From Rhizorhabdus sp049889055 (GTDB taxonomy: Bacteria > Pseudomonadota > Alphaproteobacteria > Sphingomonadales > Sphingomonadaceae), in the NCBI RefSeq assembly GCF_049889055.1, contig NZ_JBLTWO010000002.1, forward strand, positions 1 to 64,000: a DNA stretch of 64,000 nt, written 5' to 3'. A program made the translations under genes and the position numbers. The number at the start of each line of letters is the position of its first letter. Positions within the stretch are counted from its first letter, which is position 1. The notes below the pieces were generated by a model, which saw nothing but the letters and a program-made list of their open reading frames with translations, did no database searches and was not told the DNA's origin. Of this stretch, positions 1 through 7,356 are shown piece after piece.

Positions 1-84
1 GCGATTGGGGATCAGAACGGCCTGACCATCCACCCAAGCTGCAGCGGCACTGTTAGTCGTGCCAAGGTCAATACCAATGATCAT
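1..84 (-). CDS. Hsp70/DnaK-family chaperone, N-terminal fragment
   Basis: Only the first 28 residues lie inside the window; the gene continues beyond the left edge. The frame starts at an ATG and reads MIIGIDLGTTNSAAAAW, which is the phosphate-1 loop of the Hsp70/actin ATPase fold (IGIDLGTTNS). Hsp70 proteins use ATP to bind and release unfolded polypeptides in the cytoplasm. The very short lead before the loop suits DnaK-like or HscC-like specialised Hsp70s, but the subfamily cannot be decided from this fragment. It is transcribed away from the rest of the window. The family call is secure; the paralog is not. Confidence 0.8.
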   Translation of the reverse strand, partial: MIIGIDLGTTNSAAAAWVDGQAVLIPNR

Positions 85-208
85 TCAGTCCCCGTCGCCC
101 CGATCCGATGAGAGGGTTAGACGATCGCGATCATCTGACACAACAAGGCTTTGCAGCAATGATCCAAAGTGGCGCTTTTTCGCTGAGTGGTCTGTATGAT
201 AGCGTCTT

Positions 209-547
209 TCAAAGAATCTCGCGGATCTTCTCGGGCGGGCGGCCGAGCCGGGCGCCTTTGTCGGTTTCCACCAGCGGCCGTTCGATCAGGATCGGATCGG
301 CCGCCATCGCGTCGAGGATCGCATCGTCGCTGGCGCCCTTGAGCGCCTTGGCGCCGTCTTCGGCCTTGCGCAGCCCTTCGGCGGGCGACATGCCGGCCTT
401 GGCATAGATCGCCGCAATCGCCGCGCGCGACGGGGGCGTCTTCAGATATTCGACCACCTCGACCTCGATGCCGGGCGTCGTTTCGAGGATCGCCAGCGCC
501 TCACGCGATTTGGAGCAGCGGGGATTGTGCCAGATGGTGGCTTTCAT
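209..547 (-). CDS. arsC: ArsC-family arsenate reductase-like thioredoxin-fold protein
   Basis: This 112-residue protein has the size and motifs of glutaredoxin-dependent arsenate reductases. The catalytic Cys sits in HNPRCSKSR near residue 11, and the later arginines that bind the oxyanion appear in the ILIERPLV segment and the LGRPPE tail. Classic ArsC reduces arsenate to arsenite with glutathione/glutaredoxin in the cytoplasm. No arsR, arsB or acr3 gene is nearby, so this is probably a stand-alone housekeeping paralog rather than part of an arsenic operon; a YffB/Spx-like role is possible. Its start codon overlaps the stop of the upstream ACT-domain gene by 4 bp, so the two are likely co-transcribed with accC. 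Confidence 0.85.
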   Translation of the reverse strand: MKATIWHNPRCSKSREALAILETTPGIEVEVVEYLKTPPSRAAIAAIYAKAGMSPAEGLRKAEDGAKALKGASDDAILDAMAADPILIERPLVETDKGARLGRPPEKIREIL

Positions 548-936
548 GCGTCGTCTCCGAGCGAATAGAGAATGTCGAGCGCCTCCTGCCGGCGCGCCCA
601 GGGAGCCAGGATATGATCGTGGCGGAAACCTGCGACGACATTGGCGGCAATCCCGGCTGCGGCGAGCGCGCCGGAGATTGCGGCGGTCAGGCCTACGGCC
701 GCCAGATCGGAATGGACCGTCAGACTGATCCGCGCCCAGTCGCCGGCCGGGTCGGGCAGGACGATCGTCCAGCCCTCCTCCTCACGGATCAGGGCGAAGA
801 CGTCGATGGAGGGGGACTCCCCGACGTCCATCGCGCGGATCGCGTGGCGGCTGTCGTGCAGCACCGGCGCCATCGAGGCGATCAGCCTCGAAAGGTCGCG
901 CTCGCCGGTCAGGCGTCGTCCTGTTCGGCCAGCCAC
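544..936 (-). CDS. ACT-domain protein, non-ATG start, overlaps accC
   Basis: The product (about 130 residues from the chosen GTG) resembles small stand-alone ACT-domain proteins. An N-terminal LIASMAPVLHDSR segment is followed by an ACT-like fold with EEGWTIVLPD and a final HDHILAPWARRQEAL stretch. ACT domains bind amino acids and control metabolic enzymes; the ligand here is unknown. There is no ATG upstream of the conserved region inside the intergenic space, so translation must begin at a GTG within the 3' end of accC; 936 is chosen, and 948 is also possible. The overlap of about 28 bp with accC and 4 bp with arsC implies translational coupling in one minus-strand operon. Confidence 0.7.
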   Translation of the reverse strand: MAGRTGRRLTGERDLSRLIASMAPVLHDSRHAIRAMDVGESPSIDVFALIREEEGWTIVLPDPAGDWARISLTVHSDLAAVGLTAAISGALAAAGIAANVVAGFRHDHILAPWARRQEALDILYSLGDDA

Positions 937-2261
937 TTCTCCAGCCACTTGATCGTATACGCGCCCTTCTGGAAGTCGGGGTCGTCGAGCAAGGCCTGGT
1001 GGAGCGGGATCGTCGTCTTGACGCCCTCGATCACGAACTCTTCCAGCGCACGCCGCAGGCGCTTCAGACAACCCTCGCGGTCGCGGCCATAGACGATCAG
1101 CTTGGCGATCATCGAGTCGTAGTAAGGCGGAATGCGATAGCCGGCATAAAGACCGCTATCGACGCGCACATGCATGCCGCCCGGCGCGTGGAAGGTCTTC
1201 ACCAGGCCGGGGCTGGGGGCAAAGGTGCGCCAGTCCTCGGCGTTGATGCGGCACTCGATCGCGTGGCCGCGGAATTCGAGATCGGCCTGGGTCACCGACA
1301 GCGGCTTGCCTTCGGCGATCCGGATCTGCTCGCGGACCAGATCGAGACCGGTGATCGCCTCGGTCACCGGATGCTCGACTTGCAGGCGGGTGTTCATTTC
1401 GATGAAGTAGAACTCGCCATTTTCGTAGAGGAATTCGATCGTGCCGGCGCCGCGATAGCCCATATCGGCCATCGCGCGGGCGACGATGTCACCCATCTCG
1501 GTCCGCTGCGCATGGGTCAGGACGGGCGAGGGGGCCTCTTCGAGGACCTTCTGGTGGCGGCGCTGCAGCGAACAGTCGCGCTCGCCGACATGGATCGCAT
1601 TGCCATTGCCGTCGCCGAACACCTGGAACTCGATGTGGCGCGGGTCGGCGAGATACTTCTCCATATACACCGTCGCGTCGCCGAACGCGGCTTTCGCCTC
1701 GGAGCCGGCCTGCGCCATCAGCGTCTCGAGCTGGCTTTCGTCGGGCACGACTTTCATGCCGCGTCCGCCGCCGCCGGAGGCCGCCTTGATCAGGACCGGA
1801 TAACCGATCTGCGCGGCGATCTCCTTCGCCTCCTCCAGCGAGGTCAGCGGGCCCGGCGAACCGGGAACGAGCGGCAGGCCGAGCTTGGCGGCCGTCGTCT
1901 TCGCCTCGATCTTGTCGCCCATCGTCCGGATATGCTCGGGCTTCGGGCCGATCCAGATGAGGTTGTGCGATTCGACGATCTCGGCGAACAGCGCATTTTC
2001 CGACAGGAAGCCGTAGCCGGGGTGCACCGCATCCGCGCCCGATATCTCCGCTGCCGCGATGATGTTCGGGATGTTGAGATAACTCTCCGACGCCGCCGGC
2101 GGGCCGATGCAGACCGACTGGTCGGCAAGGCGCACATGCATCGCATCGGCGTCGGCAGTCGAATGGACCGCGACCGTCTGGATGCCCATCTCGTGGCAGG
2201 CGCGGTGGATGCGGAGCGCGATCTCACCACGATTGGCGATCAGGACCTTGGTTATCGCCAC
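909..2261 (-). CDS. accC: Acetyl-CoA carboxylase biotin carboxylase subunit
   Basis: AccC carboxylates the biotin on AccB with bicarbonate and ATP, the first half-reaction of malonyl-CoA formation in fatty acid synthesis. The 450-residue length is standard. The N-terminal domain has KVLIANRGEIALR; the ATP-grasp domain shows the glycine loop KAASGGGGRGMKVV around residue 160, then the GERDCSLQRRHQK and EMNTRLQVEHPVTE motifs that hold bicarbonate and biotin. It lies 5 bp after accB on the minus strand in the usual aroQ-accB-accC order of alphaproteobacteria. The carboxyltransferase genes accA and accD are not in the window. Confidence 0.98.
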   Translation of the reverse strand: MAITKVLIANRGEIALRIHRACHEMGIQTVAVHSTADADAMHVRLADQSVCIGPPAASESYLNIPNIIAAAEISGADAVHPGYGFLSENALFAEIVESHNLIWIGPKPEHIRTMGDKIEAKTTAAKLGLPLVPGSPGPLTSLEEAKEIAAQIGYPVLIKAASGGGGRGMKVVPDESQLETLMAQAGSEAKAAFGDATVYMEKYLADPRHIEFQVFGDGNGNAIHVGERDCSLQRRHQKVLEEAPSPVLTHAQRTEMGDIVARAMADMGYRGAGTIEFLYENGEFYFIEMNTRLQVEHPVTEAITGLDLVREQIRIAEGKPLSVTQADLEFRGHAIECRINAEDWRTFAPSPGLVKTFHAPGGMHVRVDSGLYAGYRIPPYYDSMIAKLIVYGRDREGCLKRLRRALEEFVIEGVKTTIPLHQALLDDPDFQKGAYTIKWLEKWLAEQDDA

Positions 2262-2266
2262 CGTCG

Positions 2267-2746
2267 TTACTCGACGATCACGAGCGGCTGGTCATATTCC
2301 ACAGGCTGGCCGTTCTCGACCAGCACCGCCTTGATCGTGCCCGCGCGCGGCGCGGGGATGGCGTTCATCACCTTCATCGCCTCGACGATCAGCAGCGTCT
2401 GGCCGGCGGACACCTTGTCGCCCACGCTGACGAAGTTCTTCGCGCCGGGCTCCGGCGTCAGATAGGCGGTGCCGACCATCGGCGACTTGACCGCGCCGGG
2501 ATGATCGCCGGTCGCCTCGACCGGAGCCGCGGCCGCCGGGGCCGGGGCTGCGACGGGCGCAGGCGCGGCGGCGGGAAGGGCATAAGCGGGGGCGGCGCCG
2601 ACGGTCACGTTGCGGGCGACCTTGATCCGGCGTTCGCCGTCCTGAACCTCGATCTCGGTCAGGTTGGTATCATCGAGAAGTACGGCGAGCTGGCGCACCA
2701 GTTCCGGGTCGACCTGCATTGTTTTCCCCTGCGATTGATCGGCCAT
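2267..2746 (-). CDS. accB: Biotin carboxyl carrier protein of acetyl-CoA carboxylase
   Basis: BCCP carries carboxybiotin between AccC and the AccAD carboxyltransferase. The 159-residue protein has a short N-terminal helical region, a flexible Ala/Pro-rich linker (about residues 55-80) and a C-terminal biotinyl domain. The biotin-attachment motif EAMKVM places the modified lysine at about residue 125. It is followed immediately by accC and preceded by aroQ, all on the minus strand. The first Met (MADQSQGK) is used; a second Met ten residues in (MQVDPEL) would give a more standard N-terminus, so the exact start is slightly uncertain. Confidence 0.97.
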   Translation of the reverse strand: MADQSQGKTMQVDPELVRQLAVLLDDTNLTEIEVQDGERRIKVARNVTVGAAPAYALPAAAPAPVAAPAPAAAAPVEATGDHPGAVKSPMVGTAYLTPEPGAKNFVSVGDKVSAGQTLLIVEAMKVMNAIPAPRAGTIKAVLVENGQPVEYDQPLVIVE

Positions 2747-2791
2747 AGCGTTAATTCTTCCAGAAAATTCGTCTCGTGGCGGACGCCATTG

Positions 2792-3232
2792 TCAGATGCG
2801 CGCGGCTGCGTCCAGCGCCAGCATATAGGAATGCGCCCCGAAACCCATGATCGAGCCCTTCGCCGCGCGCCCGACATAGCTGACATGGCGGAAGCTTTCG
2901 CGGGCATGCGGGTTGGACAGATGGACCTCGATCACCGGCACCGATACGCCCTTGATCGCGTCGTGCAGCGCGATCGACGTATGGGTATAGGCGCCGGGAT
3001 TGATCAGCACGGCCTTGGCCCCGCGCGCATGCGCTTCCTGGATCCAGTCGACCAGATGGCCTTCATGGTTGGATTGGCGCATGTCGATCTCCACCCCCAG
3101 TTCGAGGGCGCGGTCCTCGAGCATCGCCGCGATGTCGTCGAGCGTGGTGCTGCCGTAGATTTCGGGCTCGCGCGTGCCAAGCATGTTGAGGTTCGGTCCG
3201 TTTAGGACATAGATGACCGGACGATCCGCCAC
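2792..3232 (-). CDS. aroQ: Type II 3-dehydroquinate dehydratase
   Basis: AroQ converts 3-dehydroquinate to 3-dehydroshikimate, the third step of the shikimate pathway. The 146-residue size is standard for the dodecameric type II enzyme. Visible motifs are LNGPNLNMLG, the lid tyrosine in EPEIYGS (about residue 25), INPGAYTHTS, and the catalytic His region EVHLSNPHARE near residue 103. It is the first gene of the minus-strand aroQ-accB-accC set and is divergent from thiSG; only 84 bp separate the two start codons, so both promoters lie there. Confidence 0.97.
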   Translation of the reverse strand: MADRPVIYVLNGPNLNMLGTREPEIYGSTTLDDIAAMLEDRALELGVEIDMRQSNHEGHLVDWIQEAHARGAKAVLINPGAYTHTSIALHDAIKGVSVPVIEVHLSNPHARESFRHVSYVGRAAKGSIMGFGAHSYMLALDAAARI

Positions 3233-3316
3233 GCGGCTTGCCTTTCCATTGCGAGGGTGCGAGCCGCCTCCCTATATGGTGCCCCGACGCAAAGCGCAAA
3301 GCGCATTGGAGACCGC

Positions 3317-4324
3317 ATGACCAATCCCGACGGCACGATCCAGCTCCGCATCAACGGCGAACATCGCCGGGTGCCCGCTGGCCTCACCATCGCGGAGCTC
3401 GCCCTCGATCTGGGGCTAGACCCGGTGAAAGTGGCGGTCGAACGCAATCTGGAGGTTGTCCCCCGCTCGACGCTGGGGCAGGTGCGGCTCGAAGACGGGG
3501 ACGAACTCGAGATCGTCCATTTCGTGGGTGGCGGAGATCATGGCGTGACGGTGGACGACGACAGCTGGACGGTGGCGGGGCAGACTTTCCGGTCTCGCCT
3601 GATCGTCGGCACGGGCAAATATAAGGACTTCGCCCAGAATGCGGCGGCGGTCGAGGCGTCGGGCGCGGAGATCGTCACCGTCGCGGTTCGCCGGGTCAAC
3701 ATATCCGATCCCAAGGCGCCGATGCTGACCGACTTCATCGACCCGAAGAAGATCACCTATCTGCCGAACACGGCTGGTTGCTACACTGGCGAGGAGGCGA
3801 TCCGCACGCTCCGCCTCGCGCGGGAAGCGGGTGGCTGGGAGCTGGTCAAGCTCGAGGTTCTGGGCGAAGCCAAGACGCTCTACCCCGACATGGTCGAGAC
3901 GCTGCGCGCGACCGAGATCCTCGCCAGGGAGGGCTTCAAGCCGATGGTCTATTGCGTCGACGATCCGATCGCGGCCAGGCGGCTGGAGGATGCAGGCGCG
4001 GTGGCGATCATGCCGCTCGGCGCACCGATCGGCTCGGGCCTCGGCATCCAGAACAAGGTCACGATCCGCCTGATCGTCGAGGGCACCAAGCTGCCCGTGC
4101 TGGTGGATGCGGGCGTGGGCACCGCGTCGGAGGCCTCGGCGGCGATGGAACTGGGCTGCGCGGGGGTGCTGATGAACACCGCCATCGCGGAGGCCAAGAA
4201 CCCGGTGATGATGGCGTCGGCAATGAAGCTTGCGGTCGAGAGCGGCCGCCTGGCCTATCGCGCTGGCCGGATGGGGCGCCGCATGTACGCCGACCCGTCG
4301 AGCCCGCTCGCCGGGTTGATCTGA
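3317..4324 (+). CDS. thiSG: ThiS-ThiG fusion: sulfur carrier protein / thiazole synthase
   Basis: ThiG makes the thiazole phosphate of thiamine from 1-deoxy-D-xylulose 5-phosphate, dehydroglycine and sulfur delivered by the ThiS thiocarboxylate. Here both are one 335-residue chain: a ubiquitin-like ThiS domain (about residues 1-73, ending EIVHFVGGG) joined by a short linker to a complete ThiG barrel (from about residue 84). The Schiff-base lysine lies in ELVKLEVLGE (K178) and the phosphate loop is seen in PLGAPIGSGLG. The ATG at 3317 is preceded by GGAG at good spacing and matches the start of ThiS. The ThiS Gly-Gly tail, normally free, is internal here. Such fusions are an annotated family in proteobacteria. 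Confidence 0.95.
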   Translation: MTNPDGTIQLRINGEHRRVPAGLTIAELALDLGLDPVKVAVERNLEVVPRSTLGQVRLEDGDELEIVHFVGGGDHGVTVDDDSWTVAGQTFRSRLIVGTGKYKDFAQNAAAVEASGAEIVTVAVRRVNISDPKAPMLTDFIDPKKITYLPNTAGCYTGEEAIRTLRLAREAGGWELVKLEVLGEAKTLYPDMVETLRATEILAREGFKPMVYCVDDPIAARRLEDAGAVAIMPLGAPIGSGLGIQNKVTIRLIVEGTKLPVLVDAGVGTASEASAAMELGCAGVLMNTAIAEAKNPVMMASAMKLAVESGRLAYRAGRMGRRMYADPSSPLAGLI

Positions 4325-4328
4325 AGAT

Positions 4329-4976
4329 ATGGCGATACTGGGGCCGCTGCTTGCACTCGCTGTAGTAGCGGCGCCTCAGCCGATCGGCCCGACAAACTGG
4401 GTGCCGCCAGAACACTCTCCATTGAGGGCGCTACGCAAAGAGAGGTCCGGCCATACCGGCTTTCGGCTGACGGTCTTGCCGTCCGGTAGGCCCCTGCGAT
4501 GCGAGATCGAATACACGAGTGGGTGGGACGATCTGGACGAGCGAACCTGTCGGATGCTCATGAATAGGGCGCGGTTCAAACCCACCTTCGATCCCGAGGG
4601 TACGCCGGTCCATTCTGTCTATCGCAACGTCATTAGCTTCTGGATACCCGATGGGCCGCCGGCGCCGCTCCCGAAACCTTCCATGATAGATGTCTTGGTG
4701 ATGCGGAAGGAGTTGCCAGCGGGCATGCCGGAGCCTGCCGCTGTCTACCTCGCCATAACGGTCGATACGGCTGGCGCGATAGGAGATTGCACGCCGTTCG
4801 TCCCGGAAGGTTTGGTTGACGCAAAGCGCGTCAAGCGGGCGTTCGAACTGATGAGCGAGTCCGCCTGCGGCTATCTCAGGCAGCATTATCAGCCCACAGC
4901 AGCGATAGACGCGGGCGGGCAAGCGGTCCCATCGATCCAGACCGCGAGAGTCGGCTTCACTCTGACTAAGAAATAG
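4329..4976 (+). CDS. Predicted secreted protein with TonB C-terminal-like domain
   Basis: The 215-residue product starts with a hydrophobic, signal-like segment (MAILGPLLALAVVAAP). Residues about 45-105 resemble the TonB C-terminal fold found in many sphingomonad secreted proteins: an LPSGRPLRCEIEYTSG strand pair followed by LDERTCRMLMNRARFKP. A second, weaker copy may lie at residues 130-190. No TonB-type proline-rich spacer is present, so it is unlikely to be a working TonB energiser; the function is unknown. It begins 4 bp after thiSG but has no strong ribosome binding site. Its codon use (ATA, AGG, CTA, TTG) is less GC-biased than its neighbours, which hints at a recent arrival. Confidence 0.7.
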   Translation: MAILGPLLALAVVAAPQPIGPTNWVPPEHSPLRALRKERSGHTGFRLTVLPSGRPLRCEIEYTSGWDDLDERTCRMLMNRARFKPTFDPEGTPVHSVYRNVISFWIPDGPPAPLPKPSMIDVLVMRKELPAGMPEPAAVYLAITVDTAGAIGDCTPFVPEGLVDAKRVKRAFELMSESACGYLRQHYQPTAAIDAGGQAVPSIQTARVGFTLTKK

Positions 4977-5027
4977 GGCCCGCCGCTTTACGTTCCGACG
5001 GAAGGTCGCTTCTCCTTCGTCGGGAGA

Positions 5028-6890
5028 TCACGCGACGAAGCTGTCGCTTGCGATGCTCGTCCCCTGAATCCCGGCCAATTGGATGACGGCGGTGACCGTA
5101 TCTGCGGTCCCCGCTGCGTTGTAGAACAGGTAGCTGTCCGAACCGACCTGCACGACCGCGAGATCCGTCGTCCCGGCGTGCCCGGCCAGCAGCGTCTGCG
5201 CTATGGTCTGCGCTGCGGCGACCGTCGCTGTGCTTCCGCCTTGCAGGACCGCGTCGGAAGCCACCGAAAAACCCAGCTTCAGACGATCGGTGCCGCCGGT
5301 GAAATCGAGGACGGCCGAGACATAGCCCGAAGGGTCGATGATGGCTGCGTCGCCGGCCGAAAAATCGAACAGGTCCGCGCCGTCTGCGCCGGTGAGTATG
5401 TCGACCCCGGCGCCGGCCCTGAGCGTGTCATTGCCGAGGTCGCCGGTCATGATGTCGTTGCCGAGGCCGCCGATCAGCAGATCATCGTCCTTGCCGCCAC
5501 GCAATATGTCATTGCCGGCGCCGCCCAGGATCGTATCATTGCCTTCATTGCCGTTGATCTGGTCGGGGGCATCGCCGCCGTCGATGCTGTCATTGCCGTT
5601 GCTGCCCCGCAGCCGGTCGGCCCCACCGCCGCCGAGGATCGTATCATCGCCGCCGTTGCCGTCGACAAAGTCCTTGTCGTCCCCCGCGTCGATGTAATCG
5701 CCCTGATCGAGAGGGTTGGGGTTGCCGATGCTGCCGGCAACATCGACGAAAATATCGTTGCCATAGATATGATCGGCCCCCGACCCGCCTATAATCGTGT
5801 CGCTGCCAAACGTGTTGCGCGAGGTCGGGCTACCCCCACCATAGAGATAGTCGTTACCGGCCCCGCCATCGATGCTGTTGTTCCCGCCGCCACCGCCAAT
5901 CGTGTCGTCGCCGATATCGCCCACTAGTTGATCATTGCCGCCCTCGCCGAACAACTGATCGTCGCCGGCTTCGCCAAAGAGCTTGTCCCCATTGGTACCG
6001 CCGATCAGATAGTCATTGCCGGCGCGCCCGAAAAACTCGACGCTTCCCGGCAGGGCACCCAGAACCTGCACGGCGAGATGGTCGTTGCCGGCACTTCCTA
6101 CCACAGTTGAGAGTTCGGATGTGCCGGTACCACCGACGAACACCCGCTCCACGCCTTCGAAATTCACGGTCAGCGCGCCGATCGTGGCGAGGCCCTGTGT
6201 CATGTCGATCAGCGCGCCGTTACCCCCAAGGGCTGCTGATGAGATGATCAGATCGTCCCGGCCGCTTCCGCCATCAAAAGTTACCGTGGCAGGAACGGGT
6301 GACAGAGCGTTGATCAGAGAAAGCTGATCCAAGCCGCCATTTCCTGCGATCTGATCGTTACCGCCAACGTAACGGATCGACTCATCACCCGATCCGCCGA
6401 TAATCGTGTCGTCGCCGCTGCCAGCTGTGATCGCGGCCCCGCCGTTCGAAAACTGTTCGCTGGAAAGGATGGTGAGCGATCGGGTCGTACTGCCCAACTG
6501 CACAACGCTGCTTTGGCTCAGGATAAGCCGTTCGATATCCACAGCCGATCCAACAAGATGGCCAGCCGGATGTCCGGATGTCGTGACTATCAGGCTCTGA
6601 TCGCTGTTCGCCGAGATGGTCAGCAACAGAGGGGAATTACCGAGATCCAGCGTGTCCGTTCCGCCTCCTCCATCGATCATTGACTCCGGCGCCAGGGTAG
6701 GGACCGCAATCGGCGAAACCCGGAAGATGTCATCGCCTTCGTCGCCGAATAGCAGGTTCGTTCCGCCGCGCCCGTCGATGAGATCGTTGCCGCCGGCGCC
6801 CCGGATCGTGTCAGCGCCGCCATTACCGAAGAAATCGAGGTCATCGCCGATCAGAACGTCGTCGCCGGACGTTCCGTTGATGCTCGCCAT
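5028..6890 (-). CDS. RTX (hemolysin-type calcium-binding repeat) protein
   Basis: This 620-residue protein is dominated by glycine/aspartate nonapeptides of the GGxGxDxLx type, at the N-terminus (GTSGDDVLIG onward) and densely through about residues 260-500. These repeats fold into Ca2+-bound parallel beta-rolls outside the cell. The C-terminus has the serralysin-like tail (GADGADLFDFSAGD, then LDFTGGTDRLKLGF) that normally acts as an uncleaved type I secretion signal. No catalytic domain (protease, lipase, cyclase) is visible, so it may be a structural or surface-layer-like protein. The start at MASINGTSG is chosen because it follows a GAGAGG site and begins directly at the first repeat. No type I transporter genes lie nearby. 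Confidence 0.9.
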   Translation of the reverse strand: MASINGTSGDDVLIGDDLDFFGNGGADTIRGAGGNDLIDGRGGTNLLFGDEGDDIFRVSPIAVPTLAPESMIDGGGGTDTLDLGNSPLLLTISANSDQSLIVTTSGHPAGHLVGSAVDIERLILSQSSVVQLGSTTRSLTILSSEQFSNGGAAITAGSGDDTIIGGSGDESIRYVGGNDQIAGNGGLDQLSLINALSPVPATVTFDGGSGRDDLIISSAALGGNGALIDMTQGLATIGALTVNFEGVERVFVGGTGTSELSTVVGSAGNDHLAVQVLGALPGSVEFFGRAGNDYLIGGTNGDKLFGEAGDDQLFGEGGNDQLVGDIGDDTIGGGGGNNSIDGGAGNDYLYGGGSPTSRNTFGSDTIIGGSGADHIYGNDIFVDVAGSIGNPNPLDQGDYIDAGDDKDFVDGNGGDDTILGGGGADRLRGSNGNDSIDGGDAPDQINGNEGNDTILGGAGNDILRGGKDDDLLIGGLGNDIMTGDLGNDTLRAGAGVDILTGADGADLFDFSAGDAAIIDPSGYVSAVLDFTGGTDRLKLGFSVASDAVLQGGSTATVAAAQTIAQTLLAGHAGTTDLAVVQVGSDSYLFYNAAGTADTVTAVIQLAGIQGTSIASDSFVA

Positions 6891-7143
6891 TTCTCGATCC
6901 CTCTCAGTTGCCGCGCCAGCATTGCGTAGGTCCGCTGGCGGCACCTCGCCACCGAAGTTCGCGCCATTATGGAGCGATCGGACCTTTGCCCGACCCCGGT
7001 TGCATTGCCCGGTCGCAACGCGAGCTTTCGCCCGTATCAGGCTCGACGAAAACGGCTTACGGCGAAGCCTCGTATGTTTACGTAGAGAGGCAGCAACAAA
7101 GCTCCTCTACACGCCAGCTGGGGCGTTGTGGGGACGATCGATC

Positions 7144-7350
7144 ATGGCGACGGATGTCGAACAGCATGTGTTTCTGCGGAAGCTGGCGCGGCAGGCTCTG
7201 GATAGCGCCATCGCGTCAGCCGCGACGGGCTCGGGCCTGCAGCGATGGCAGATCGCGCTCGATCGATTCGAGCGTTGCTCTCAGGCGTCCGAGGGACGGG
7301 GATGCGCGGATTGCGAATGTGTCCGCTATTGTCGCCACGCCACGATCTGA
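7144..7350 (+). CDS. Small hypothetical protein with a C-terminal cysteine cluster
   Basis: A 68-residue frame starts at an ATG with GGGGA eight bases upstream and stops just before the convergent diguanylate cyclase gene. It is predicted to be mostly helical (FLRKLARQALDSAIASA) and ends with CADCECVRYC, four cysteines in ten residues that could bind a metal or form disulfides. I do not recognise the family. The position in a 466-bp space between two minus-strand genes, the plausible Shine-Dalgarno sequence and the protein-like composition support a real gene, but it is unproven. Confidence 0.45.
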   Translation: MATDVEQHVFLRKLARQALDSAIASAATGSGLQRWQIALDRFERCSQASEGRGCADCECVRYCRHATI

Positions 7351-7356
7351 GCCGGA

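Noticed and set aside
999..2465. Open plus-strand frame of 488 codons opposite accC/accB
   Set aside because: It is antisense to clearly conserved genes, has no ribosome binding site and a composition typical of a mirror frame.
3233..3316. TPP riboswitch before thiSG
   Set aside because: The gap is only 84 bp and contains none of the conserved CUGAGA/THI-box elements.
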